A stretch of 53,560 nt of DNA from Planctomycetota bacterium. Its GTDB lineage: Bacteria > Planctomycetota > Phycisphaerae > Phycisphaerales > SM1A02. Below, piece by piece: positions 26,554 to 34,510 of this stretch. The stretch is taken from assembly GCA_022568135.1 (NCBI GenBank), contig JADFFQ010000021.1:1-53560 (forward strand). The letters run 5' to 3'. Each line of letters begins with the position of its first letter. Positions within the stretch are counted from its first letter, which is position 1. The position numbers were made by a program, and so were the translations under genes. The notes under the pieces are model-generated. The model saw nothing but the letters and a program-made list of their open reading frames with translations. It was not told where the DNA came from and did no database searches.

Positions 26554-26781
26554 ATGGACGTATCGGTTCTGTCCGCGCTGGTTCTCTTAGGAACAATCGT
26601 ATTGTTGCTCGGGGTATTCTTCATCGGCGTGGTCGTATTGACTCGGTCTTATCGTCGCCGGCAGCGCAGGCGCCTTGACCGTGCATCACCAACCCTGCCC
26701 GACCCATGGCGCGAAGCAGGCAGGAGGATGGAGCCGCCCGCAGCGGCCTGCCCTGACCCTCCAGAGGACGGGCCCGCGTGA
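26554..26781 (+). CDS. Small single-pass membrane protein
   Basis: A 75-residue protein with one clear membrane helix near the N-terminus ('SALVLLGTIVLLLGVFFIGVVVL', residues about 6-28). An Arg-rich stretch follows ('RSYRRRQRRRLDRA'), then a Pro-rich tail, suggesting N-out/C-in topology. No family recognised. Its TGA overlaps the GTG start of the SDR gene (GTGA at 26778-26781), so the two are coupled. The open frame extends upstream to 26410, but ATG 26554 starts directly at the hydrophobic segment. Confidence 0.55.
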   Translation: MDVSVLSALVLLGTIVLLLGVFFIGVVVLTRSYRRRQRRRLDRASPTLPDPWREAGRRMEPPAAACPDPPEDGPA

Positions 26782-27539
26782 GCGCCGCACGGCCTCTAGC
26801 AGTGGTGACTGGAGCGGGACGGCGGGTCGGGCGGGCCGTCGCCGTGGAGCTGGCCCGCTATGGGTTTGATCTCGCCCTGACCTACCACCGCAGCGAGGCT
26901 GAGGCGAGCAAGACCGTCTCCCTGGCGATTGCGGCCGCGGAAGGTTCCGCAACCCCGATCGACTGCCAACGCTTTCAGGTCGATCTCAATGTTCCCGATG
27001 AAGTTGAGCAGCTTGGACGAACGCTACGTGCCTTGCCGCGCATCGACGCCGTGGTCCACAACGCGTCGTCCTATGGTTCGTCCCCGTTCGGATCGATCAC
27101 AGCCGAGCACGCCCTTGACCACTATCGCGTCAACGCCTTGGCGCCTCTGCTGCTGACTCAGGCTCTCAACGAGCAGCTCAGCCGGTCGCCGCTTCCGGGA
27201 GGGGGCGCGGTGGTGTGCTTCAGCGACATCCACGTGCTCGGCCGGCCCTTGAAGAACTTCGCCGCCTACGCCATGGCCAAGGCCGCAATGACCCAGATGG
27301 TTCACAGCCTTGCACGCGATATGGCCCCCACCGTCCGCGTGAACGCCATCGCTCCCGGCGTGATTGCCTGGCCGGACGATACCGATCCCGATGAGGTTGC
27401 GGCCTACGAACGGCGAATTCCCCTGGGCCGACCCGGCACCCCTCAGGATGCCGCCGCAGTGGTTCGGTGGCTGATCCTCGACGCCGTGTATATCACCGGC
27501 GAGGTTCTTCGCCTCGACGGGGGCCGCTGGCTGGCATGA
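26778..27539 (+). CDS. SDR-family oxidoreductase (pteridine reductase-like)
   Basis: A 253-residue short-chain dehydrogenase/reductase. It starts on GTG overlapping the preceding stop. The cofactor motif is 'VVTGAGRRVGRAVAVELARYGFDLALTYHRS', of the TGxxxRxG kind seen in pteridine reductase/FolM-like SDRs, with an Arg suggesting NADPH. The active site is 'VVCFSDIHVLGRPLKNFAAYAMAKAAM', with Ser, Tyr and Lys spaced as in SDRs. 'VRVNAIAPGVIAWPDD' and 'YITGEVLRLDGGRWLA' complete the family pattern. Substrate not determinable; the pteridine link rests on the RxVGR-type motif only. Confidence 0.82.
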   Translation: MSAARPLAVVTGAGRRVGRAVAVELARYGFDLALTYHRSEAEASKTVSLAIAAAEGSATPIDCQRFQVDLNVPDEVEQLGRTLRALPRIDAVVHNASSYGSSPFGSITAEHALDHYRVNALAPLLLTQALNEQLSRSPLPGGGAVVCFSDIHVLGRPLKNFAAYAMAKAAMTQMVHSLARDMAPTVRVNAIAPGVIAWPDDTDPDEVAAYERRIPLGRPGTPQDAAAVVRWLILDAVYITGEVLRLDGGRWLA

Positions 27540-27584
27540 AGAGCAGAAGTCGGGCGGAGCGGGGCGGGAAGCTGTAGCCGTTTC

Positions 27585-27651
27585 GCGAGCGGGCTTGCCC
27601 CGCTGCGAGCTTGTCCCGCTGCGGACTTGCCCCGCGGCGAGCTTCCCGGCG
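27585..27651. repeat. Tandem 16-bp-type repeats between convergent genes
   Basis: Four imperfect units, about 15-20 bases each: GCGAGCGGGCTTGCCCCGCT, GCGAGCTTGTCCCGCT, GCGGACTTGCCCCGCG and GCGAGCTTCCCGGCG. They fill most of the 123-base gap between the converging SDR and TPR genes. Each unit is itself partly palindromic (GCGAGC...), so the array could act as a terminator or slip-prone spacer. Confidence 0.6.
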
Positions 27652-27662
27652 ACGGCCATGGT

Positions 27663-28790
27663 TCACCGCGACTCGCCCGCCCTCTTCTGAAACGACTCGG
27701 CTAGCGACCTGACCTGCGGCGCCTCCGGGGCGGCGAGCCTGGCTTGCTCGTACCACATCCGCGCCTCTTGCGGCCGGTCGGCTTCGAGCAGTGCCTCGGC
27801 GACGCGCACCGCCGCCGGCCACGCCGAGGGGTGTCGGCGATAGCGATGCTCCCAGGCCTTGGCCGACTTCATCGGCTCACCCAGCAGGCGATAGCACTCA
27901 GCGATCTCGTAGGTGACCGCTTCCTCGGCACGTTGCTTCTCGTCGAGCATCACCAACAATTCGAGCCCATGGCGGGGTTGACCGCACCGCCGGCGCACCT
28001 TCGCCTCCTGGATCCGCAGCGCCAACGTCTGTGGGTCGATTCGCCGTGCTTCCTCGATATGCTCGATCGCTTCGGCTTGATTGTTTTCCTGCAACGCCAC
28101 CGCGGCCAGGGACGCGTGAGCGAAGGCCTCATCGGGATCGAGTGTAAGCACACGCTCCAGCAGATGCCTTGCCTCGACCCATCGCTCTTGCTGGAGCAGG
28201 ATCTGCGCTGCGTACAACGGGTGCTTCGGATTGGTCGGGTCCAACCGGCCCGCCTGCTGAAAGTGACCCAGCGCGTCATCGCTGCGCCCGGCAGCGACGG
28301 CGATCTCGCCCGCACTCTGATGAAGCCCAGCGGCCAAGACTGGGTCCAGCTCCGATGCCAGCTCGACGCTCATGCGGTAGCGGCCATAGGCCTGGTCCAA
28401 CAGCATCGCCGCGTTCTGTTGCTCGCCGCGTGCCCGGGCCTCGACGCCCTTGAGAAACAACACTCGGCCGAACAATTCATAAACCCGATGATCCCTCGGC
28501 GCCTTCTCGATCAGCTTTATAAGGATCGCTTCAGCGCTGGCCAGCTCATGGCGGCCGAAGTAGTCCTCGGCCGCAGCAAGCGATTTGTCGATCGCCTGGG
28601 GGCTGACCGCATGCTCGCGCCGCTGGGAAGCTCCGGCTTCACCCGCAACGGCGGAGGGTTCCGACCCCTCGCTGCAACCGAACGGGACGAGCCCTCCCAT
28701 CAAGCACGCGAAGCCGAGCACTCGGCCTATTCGCTTGAAGCGCTTTGAACGAACCTTCCCAAGTGCAGAGACTATGATGGTTCTTTCCAT
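27663..28790 (-). CDS. TPR-repeat lipoprotein
   Basis: A 375-residue lipoprotein. The signal region 'RIGRVLGFACLMGGLVPFGCSEG' contains a lipobox Cys. About six to eight tetratricopeptide repeats follow: 'AAAEDYFGRHELASAEAILIKLIEKAPRD', 'GRSDDALGHFQQAGRLDPTNP', 'ERWVEARHLLERVLTLDPDEAFAHASLAAVAL', 'NNQAEAIEHIEEARRIDPQ' and 'DRPQEARMWYEQARLAAPEAP'. It is probably a periplasmic scaffold. I chose ATG 28790 ('MERTIIVSALGKV'); the open frame beyond it overlaps valS antisense. The start codon overlaps the divergent valS start region, so both promoters must lie in or across the other's 5' end. Confidence 0.82.
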   Translation of the reverse strand: MERTIIVSALGKVRSKRFKRIGRVLGFACLMGGLVPFGCSEGSEPSAVAGEAGASQRREHAVSPQAIDKSLAAAEDYFGRHELASAEAILIKLIEKAPRDHRVYELFGRVLFLKGVEARARGEQQNAAMLLDQAYGRYRMSVELASELDPVLAAGLHQSAGEIAVAAGRSDDALGHFQQAGRLDPTNPKHPLYAAQILLQQERWVEARHLLERVLTLDPDEAFAHASLAAVALQENNQAEAIEHIEEARRIDPQTLALRIQEAKVRRRCGQPRHGLELLVMLDEKQRAEEAVTYEIAECYRLLGEPMKSAKAWEHRYRRHPSAWPAAVRVAEALLEADRPQEARMWYEQARLAAPEAPQVRSLAESFQKRAGESR

Positions 28791-31700
28791 GATGACTGCG
28801 CAGCTGCCGAAATCATATTCGCCCGCGGAATCGGAAGCCCAAGTCCGCGAGAGGTGGGACAACTCGGGCGCCTTCCACGCCGAGCCCGGGCCTTGGCAGC
28901 ATCGGCCTGAGGACGGCAAGCCCCTCCGCCGCAGGCGGACAAGTCTCAACCCTTTCTGTATCGTCATTCCCCCGCCCAATGTGACCGCGGCCCTACACCT
29001 CGGCCATGCGTTCAACATTACCTTGCAGGATGTGCTGATCCGCTACCACCGGATGTGCGGCTTCAATACCCTCTGGATGCCCGGCACAGACCACGCGGGC
29101 ATCGCCACCCAGGCCGTGGTCGAGAAGAGGCTCTTGCAGCAAGGGACCAGTCGCAAATCGTTGGGTCGTGAGGAGTTCGTCGCCAAGGTCCAGGCCTGGA
29201 AGGACCAGTACGAGGCGACGATCATCGAGCAACTCAAAGCGATGGGCTGCTCCTGCGACTGGGCCCGCACCCGCTTCACCATGGACGAAATGTGTGCCAA
29301 AGCCGTGCGCGAGGCGTTCTTCGGGCTGTTCAAGGACGGTCTGATCTATCGCGGTAAGCGCCTGGTGAACTGGGACCCGGTCACCCAGACCGCCCTGGCG
29401 GATGATGAAGTCGAGATGCAGGAAATCGACGGGCACATGTGGTACCTGCGGTATCCGTTGGCGGAGCCCGCTTCAGCGGGCGGCGTCGCCGTTGAATATG
29501 TAACCGTCGCAACCACCCGCCCCGAGACTATGCTGGGTGACACCGCGGTGGCGATGAATCCGAAAGACCCGCGGGCCGCCGCAATAGTTGGCAAGAACGT
29601 CAAGTTACCGATCGTCGATCGCATCGTGCCGATCATCACCGATGAGCACGTCGTGATGCCCGACGACCGTGACAATCCCATGGCCGAGTACGCCACCGGC
29701 TTCCTCAAGGTCACACCCGCCCACGATCCCAATGACTGGGAGATCGGCCAGCGCCACGATCTGCCGGTGATCAATGTCATGGCTCCGGACGCGACGATCT
29801 CCGCTGAGCACGGCTGGACGGACGTATCAGATGAAGCCATCCCGCTTCTGGGCTTAGCGCGCGAAGAAGCACGCCGGCGAATCGTTGAATGGTTCAAGGA
29901 CCACGATCTGCTGGAAGACGTGCGCGACTATCGCCACAGTGTCGGCCACTCGTACCGGTCACACGTGCCGATCGAGCCGTATCTGAGCGATCAGTGGTAC
30001 GTGAAGGTGACCGACGATCGCCTGCGCGGCGAGGCGCTGCGGGCGCTGAGCGATGAGCAGTTCGAGGGAACCAAGCCCTCACCCCCAACCCCTCTCCCAA
30101 GGGGAGAGGGGAGAGTGGGCGACGGCGAGTTGACCTTCTTCCCCGCCCGGTACGCCAAGACCTTCCAGGCCTGGCACGAGAACCTCCGCGATTGGTGCAT
30201 CAGCCGTCAACTCTGGTGGGGCCACCGCATCCCCGTGTGGACTTATCAGTTGGACAGCATTGAACTGGAGTCGAAGGAGAAACTTAGTGATGATCGTTTC
30301 CACATGACCTTCGCGCTAAGTGATCGCGATGGTGAAGCCATGCAGGCTCGAGATGAGCTGGAGGGTGCTTATCCGAATGAAGTCTGCTTCACAGGGTACC
30401 CTATGAACTATCGCTACGACGACGCATTTCTCAAGCAACTCCCCGGCCTCTCACTGAATATGAAGGTCTGTGTTCGCAGTGATAATAAGACGATTATTGA
30501 GCGACTCGAAGCGGCCGGTTTTGAGCAAGACCCCGACGTACTCGACACGTGGTTCTCCTCGGCGTTGTGGCCGATCTCGACGATGGGTTGGCCGGAGCCG
30601 AAGGAGTTCCCGGATACGCTCGGCCTGCTCGAAACGTTCAACCCATCGAGCATGCTCTGCACCGGCCGGGACATCATTACCCTGTGGGTCTCACGGATGG
30701 TGATGTTCAACCGCTACTTCCGCGACGGAACACTGCCCTTCCGTCACGTCTACATCCACCCCATGATCCAGGACGGCCACGGTCAACGGATGAGCAAATC
30801 GTTGGGCAACGGCGTTGATCCCCGCGACATTATCCACAGCCACGGGGCAGACGCGATGCGATTCGTCCTGGTGCAGATGGCCACGAGCACGCAGGATGTG
30901 CGGATGCCGGTGGACCTGATCTGCCCGCACTGCAGCGCGACTTTTCATCCCGACGAGATCACCAGCCCAGCCGGCTATCACGTGGCGGCGCCCCAACAAG
31001 AGTGCCCACAATGTAAGAAGACCATGGTCAGCAGCTACGGCGCCGCTTGCGGCTTCGCCACGCCGTCCGAGCAAATCTCCGTCGCGCGCAACACCTCCGC
31101 CAAGTTCGATCTCGGCCGTAACTTCGCTAATAAGTTGTGGAACGCGACGCGGTTTGCCGTGGGGAACCTGGAGGCATCAAGGCATCAAGGCATCAAGGCA
31201 TCGAGGAAGGACGACGACCTGACCCTCGCCGATCGGTGGATCATCACCCGGCTACACCGCACGTTGCACGCAGCGGAGAAGGCGGTCCGGCAGTACCAGT
31301 TCAATGTCTACGCCGAGGCGATGTATGACCTGGTCTGGCGGGACTTCTGCGACTGGTATCTCGAAGCGATCAAGCCGACGATCAAAGACAACCCCGCCCA
31401 GCAGCAGGTGCTGCGAACCGTGCTTAACGCGATTCTGCGCATGCTTCACCCGATCTGCCCGTTCGTGACCGAGGCGCTGTGGCCGCACGTCCAGGCCGCA
31501 GGTGAGGCCGACATCGATGACATCAAGCTGCCGCCCAGTGAGTTGCTGGCCATCGCGGCCTGGCCGAAGATCGCCTGTCGGGTCGATGACAAGGAGGCCG
31601 CGGCGACCTTCGAGCGCGTTCAAGCCCTGACCGACGCAATCCGCACCGTGCGCGGCGAGCACAATGTGCAGCCGCGCCAAAGGATCAGGATTCACGCGAC

Positions 31701-32100
31701 GCCCCGGGCGATGGCCTTGATCAAGTCAGGTGAAGGTGTCGTCGAGACCCTGGCCGGGCTTGAATCCGCATCGCTACTGGACCCAAGCGCCCCGCCGGCC
31801 GATGCGATTCCGCTGACGTTCGAAGGCGAACAACTGCGGTTGAGCGGATTGGCGGAGGCCGTGGATCCGGCCGCGGAGCGGGTCCGTCTCGCGAAGCTCG
31901 TTCAGCACAAGGAACAGGCCGCCGCCGGGTTCCGCAAGAGGCTCGACAACGACAGCTATGTGAACAAGGCGCCGGCGAATCTGGTTGACGAAACCCGAAC
32001 CAGGCTCGCCGAAGCGGAGGCCGACCTTGCCGCTGCCCGCCGCGACCTTGAAGTGCTCCAAGGCGCCGGCGCGGTGACTGAGGCTGAGCATCCATCATGA
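28789..32100 (+). CDS. valS: Valyl-tRNA synthetase with two in-frame repeat insertions and a zinc-ribbon-like insert
   Basis: A class I synthetase charging tRNA-Val, 1103 residues, longer than the usual 880-950. It has 'PPPNVTAALHLGHAFNITLQD' (HIGH region), the editing CP1 domain ('TTRPETMLGDTAVAMNP', 'KVTPAHDPNDWEIGQRH'), 'WCISRQLWWGHRIPVW', 'DVLDTWFSSALWP', and 'GQRMSKSLGNGVDPRDII' (KMSKS as RMSKS). The anticodon domain begins 'NFANKLWNATRFA', and the C-terminal coiled coil is present. Extra parts: a palindromic repeat encoding 'KPSPPTPLPRGEGRVGDGEL'; a 60-residue insert with CPHC...CPQC before NFANKLWNA; and a tandem repeat encoding 'EASRHQGIKAS'. ATG 28789 or 28792 precedes 'TAQLPKSYSP'. 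Confidence 0.95.
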   Translation: MMTAQLPKSYSPAESEAQVRERWDNSGAFHAEPGPWQHRPEDGKPLRRRRTSLNPFCIVIPPPNVTAALHLGHAFNITLQDVLIRYHRMCGFNTLWMPGTDHAGIATQAVVEKRLLQQGTSRKSLGREEFVAKVQAWKDQYEATIIEQLKAMGCSCDWARTRFTMDEMCAKAVREAFFGLFKDGLIYRGKRLVNWDPVTQTALADDEVEMQEIDGHMWYLRYPLAEPASAGGVAVEYVTVATTRPETMLGDTAVAMNPKDPRAAAIVGKNVKLPIVDRIVPIITDEHVVMPDDRDNPMAEYATGFLKVTPAHDPNDWEIGQRHDLPVINVMAPDATISAEHGWTDVSDEAIPLLGLAREEARRRIVEWFKDHDLLEDVRDYRHSVGHSYRSHVPIEPYLSDQWYVKVTDDRLRGEALRALSDEQFEGTKPSPPTPLPRGEGRVGDGELTFFPARYAKTFQAWHENLRDWCISRQLWWGHRIPVWTYQLDSIELESKEKLSDDRFHMTFALSDRDGEAMQARDELEGAYPNEVCFTGYPMNYRYDDAFLKQLPGLSLNMKVCVRSDNKTIIERLEAAGFEQDPDVLDTWFSSALWPISTMGWPEPKEFPDTLGLLETFNPSSMLCTGRDIITLWVSRMVMFNRYFRDGTLPFRHVYIHPMIQDGHGQRMSKSLGNGVDPRDIIHSHGADAMRFVLVQMATSTQDVRMPVDLICPHCSATFHPDEITSPAGYHVAAPQQECPQCKKTMVSSYGAACGFATPSEQISVARNTSAKFDLGRNFANKLWNATRFAVGNLEASRHQGIKASRKDDDLTLADRWIITRLHRTLHAAEKAVRQYQFNVYAEAMYDLVWRDFCDWYLEAIKPTIKDNPAQQQVLRTVLNAILRMLHPICPFVTEALWPHVQAAGEADIDDIKLPPSELLAIAAWPKIACRVDDKEAAATFERVQALTDAIRTVRGEHNVQPRQRIRIHATPRAMALIKSGEGVVETLAGLESASLLDPSAPPADAIPLTFEGEQLRLSGLAEAVDPAAERVRLAKLVQHKEQAAAGFRKRLDNDSYVNKAPANLVDETRTRLAEAEADLAAARRDLEVLQGAGAVTEAEHPS
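30076..30119. repeat. Palindromic repeat inserted in frame inside valS
   Basis: The arms CCCCTCTCCC (30089-30098) and GGGAGAGGGG (30102-30111) enclose AAG. The flanks CCCTCACCCCCAA and AGAGTGGG also belong to the element. This 'CTCACCCC..CCTCTCCC..GGGAGAGGGG' type of sequence is known from many bacterial genomes as a dispersed palindromic element. Here it is translated as part of ValS without breaking the frame. Confidence 0.7.
31172..31203. repeat. Four 8-bp tandem repeats inside valS
   Basis: AGGCATCA occurs three times and AGGCATCG once, head to tail. The 8-bp unit is out of phase with codons, so it encodes 'EASRHQGIKASRK' rather than a repeated peptide. Loss or gain of one unit would shift the valS frame. 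Confidence 0.8.
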
Positions 32101-33230
32101 GCAGCAGCGACTCGACACACGCCGGCATCATTGCTCGTCTCCTCTTTGGGGCGGCTCTCGTCACCTCGGCTTCGGGCTGCTCCGTGGGGCATGCCCGGGC
32201 GTCGCTGGCCAGTCGGGCGGTGATCAGCGCCAGGTCGGGCGAGCCGGCGGAGGTGAAACGGCCGACAGCGACGGTCTCTGCCGCAGATGCAATCAAGACG
32301 GTGGACGTGACTCGTAAGCCGTGGCGGTTCGCGGACTACGAAGGACAAATCATCATTACCCCGCACTACCGCCTCTACACCACGCTCAAGCGTCACTTGG
32401 TGCTGAAGCAGTTGCCGTTGCTGATGGAGCGCGGCCTCATCCAATACACGACCGCGCTGGGGCAGCTCCCCAAGCCGAGCGGCCGCATGGACACGTATCT
32501 GTTTGAGAGCAGAAACCAGTGGGAGGCGAAGACCCGCCAGATGCTGCCCGGGCAGTCGGCAAGGTATCTTGGGCTTGGCCGCGGCGGCTTCACGACTCGC
32601 GGGACTTCGGTGCTGTACTACATCGGCCGCACCGACACGTTGGCCATTACCGCGCATGAAGGTTGGCACCAGTATTCTCAGCAGACCTTTCAGCACCAGC
32701 TGCCTGTCTGGCTGGAAGAAGGGATCGCCACCTACATGGAAGGCCATCTGAGCCGCCCCGACGGCATCCCGAAGTTCCGCCCGTGGGCAAACCTGGAGCG
32801 ATACCACACGCTCCGCGACGCGGTGCGGGAAGATCGGCTGATCCCGCTGGGTGATCTGCTCCAACGGACACCGCAATCGTTTCTGGAACGGGGAAGGAAC
32901 AAGCTGCTGATCTACTACGCGCAGGTCTGGGCCCTGACGCATTTCCTGGCCGAGGGCGAGCAAGGCCGGTACCGCCCGGCGTTGCACGAGCTGCTGCTGG
33001 ACACCGCCCAGGGCAGACTTTCCGGGCGGATCTTATCATCCAAGTTCATCTCCCCGAGCCAGCGGCGACGCGTTGCCGCCAACGTTCGCATCGGGCCGTG
33101 GGTGCTGCTGGACTACTTTGACAGTGACCTTGCCTCGTTCGAGCAGCGGTACACGTTGTTCGTTCGGCAGATCGTGAAGACCGGCGGGCGCGATCGAATC
33201 GTGCAGGGTCAAAGCCCCCTGACGAATTGA
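32097..33230 (+). CDS. DUF1570-type lipoprotein with gluzincin-like HExxH site
   Basis: A 377-residue lipoprotein with signal and lipobox 'LLFGAALVTSASGCSVG'. A peptidase-like centre follows: 'AITAHEGWHQYSQQTF' (HEGWH fits HExxH), then 'LPVWLEEGIATYMEG' about 20 residues later, supplying a third ligand Glu as in gluzincins. The upstream 'TYLFESRNQWEAKTRQML' and downstream 'YYAQVWALTHFLAEGEQGRYRPAL' blocks match the DUF1570 family common in planctomycetes. Its ATG overlaps the valS stop (ATGA at 32097-32100), so it is probably translated from the valS message, an odd pairing of a tRNA synthetase with an exported peptidase. Confidence 0.8.
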   Translation: MSSSDSTHAGIIARLLFGAALVTSASGCSVGHARASLASRAVISARSGEPAEVKRPTATVSAADAIKTVDVTRKPWRFADYEGQIIITPHYRLYTTLKRHLVLKQLPLLMERGLIQYTTALGQLPKPSGRMDTYLFESRNQWEAKTRQMLPGQSARYLGLGRGGFTTRGTSVLYYIGRTDTLAITAHEGWHQYSQQTFQHQLPVWLEEGIATYMEGHLSRPDGIPKFRPWANLERYHTLRDAVREDRLIPLGDLLQRTPQSFLERGRNKLLIYYAQVWALTHFLAEGEQGRYRPALHELLLDTAQGRLSGRILSSKFISPSQRRRVAANVRIGPWVLLDYFDSDLASFEQRYTLFVRQIVKTGGRDRIVQGQSPLTN

Positions 33231-33255
33231 TTGTTCGCTGCGATCCCTCTGGGCC

Positions 33256-33753
33256 ATGCTCATCGGCATACTCTCAGATTCCCATGGTCGGGCCGACACC
33301 ACCGCTCGGGCCGTCGCGGACCTCATCGGCCTGGGTGCGGAAATGCTGTTACATCTCGGCGACATCGGAACCGAAGCAGTGATCGACGAGCTGATCGGCC
33401 ACAACGCCCGCATTGTCTTCGGCAACTGCGACCTCAACGCCGACGCGCTCGCCCACTACGCCGAGTTGGTCAGCGTGCAAGTGAACCATCCGATGGGTGT
33501 CCTGGAGGTTGACGGCAAGCGCATCGCGTTCACCCACGGTGATATCACCCGCTTGATGAACCAGGCCATCGGCGAGGGGGTTGACTACCTGCTGCACGGC
33601 CATACCCACATGATCCGCGATGAACGCGTGGGCCGGACGAGAATTATCAATCCCGGCGCGGTGTTCCGGGCAGCGCGGTATACTTCTGCACTGCTCGATC
33701 CTGCCGCCGACCGCGTGCAGTTCATCGAGATCACTCCTGCGCCGAAGACCTGA
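33256..33753 (+). CDS. YfcE/MJ0936-family metallophosphodiesterase
   Basis: A 165-residue calcineurin-like phosphoesterase. All five metal-binding blocks are seen: 'ILSDSHGRADT' (DxH), 'LLHLGDIG' (GD), 'IVFGNCDLNAD' (GNCD), 'AFTHGDI' (H) and 'LLHGHTHMIRDE' (GHTH). It ends 'RIINPGAVFRAARY...', as usual for the family. Members hydrolyse phosphodiesters in vitro, and the natural substrate is mostly unknown. It follows the DUF1570 gene by 25 bases and precedes the GNAT gene by four, so all may share a transcript with valS. Confidence 0.9.
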   Translation: MLIGILSDSHGRADTTARAVADLIGLGAEMLLHLGDIGTEAVIDELIGHNARIVFGNCDLNADALAHYAELVSVQVNHPMGVLEVDGKRIAFTHGDITRLMNQAIGEGVDYLLHGHTHMIRDERVGRTRIINPGAVFRAARYTSALLDPAADRVQFIEITPAPKT

Positions 33754-33757
33754 TCAA

Positions 33758-34270
33758 ATGCCCCAGGACGTTGCCAACAACTTCAATCTCGACAAGGTCG
33801 TAGTGCGTCTTGCGGGCGATGAGGACCATAGCACCGTGCGGGAGCTGTTCAAGGCCGGTCTGCTGGAAGGCCACGTTCCTGCGAACGATACCGGCGCCGA
33901 CGTCGAGAATCTTCGCGAGGCTTATTTCTCTGATGAAGGCCAAAGCGCCCTGTGGGTGGCCCAGTACAAAGACCAGATCATCGGCATGGTCGGCGTGCAG
34001 AAAATGTGCGACAACTCAGCGGAAATCCGACGGCTTCGTGTCCGCGAGGGTTTCCGACGATGCGGCGTTGGCACCAAACTCACCGAGCAAGCCTTGGGAT
34101 TCTGCCAGCGGCACGGCTATCTGAAGGTGATCCTTGATGTGCGCATAGAGCGCGGTCCGGCCATCGCCCTGTTTGAGAAGTTCGGCTTCCAGCTCGCCCG
34201 ATCACGCGAGGTCGAAGGCCGCAAGATGCTCGACTTCTATATCGACCTGTATCGCGATCCCAACGCCTGA
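33758..34270 (+). CDS. GNAT-family acetyltransferase
   Basis: A 170-residue N-acetyltransferase. The acetyl-CoA binding motif is 'IRRLRVREGFRRCGVGTKLTEQAL' (R/QxxGxG/A as RRCGVG), followed by 'YLKVILDVRIERGPAIALFEKFGFQLARS', the typical C-terminal GNAT beta-alpha unit. The start ATG 33758 ('MPQDVANNFNLDKVVVRLAG') is four bases past the preceding stop; longer upstream frames overlap the phosphodiesterase. Acceptor unknown. Confidence 0.85.
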   Translation: MPQDVANNFNLDKVVVRLAGDEDHSTVRELFKAGLLEGHVPANDTGADVENLREAYFSDEGQSALWVAQYKDQIIGMVGVQKMCDNSAEIRRLRVREGFRRCGVGTKLTEQALGFCQRHGYLKVILDVRIERGPAIALFEKFGFQLARSREVEGRKMLDFYIDLYRDPNA

Positions 34271-34510
34271 TCAGCCTGATCGGCGCGCCGAGCCGCCGAG
34301 GCGGTGCAACGGCACATCATGCGCGGCCCCCGCCACCGCGAGAGCCAGGACGCACCCTACCACCAGGGGTCAGGTCGCAATCGGCGTCGGAGTTCAACGC
34401 GATCAAGCCCAGTGGCTGCGAGATGACCGCATCGCCAGCCGCCCTGATTCCGCACGACCCGCGCACCCGACTGAGGAGCGGTGAGTAGAATGGAGCCGGA
34501 GGTGGTAGCT

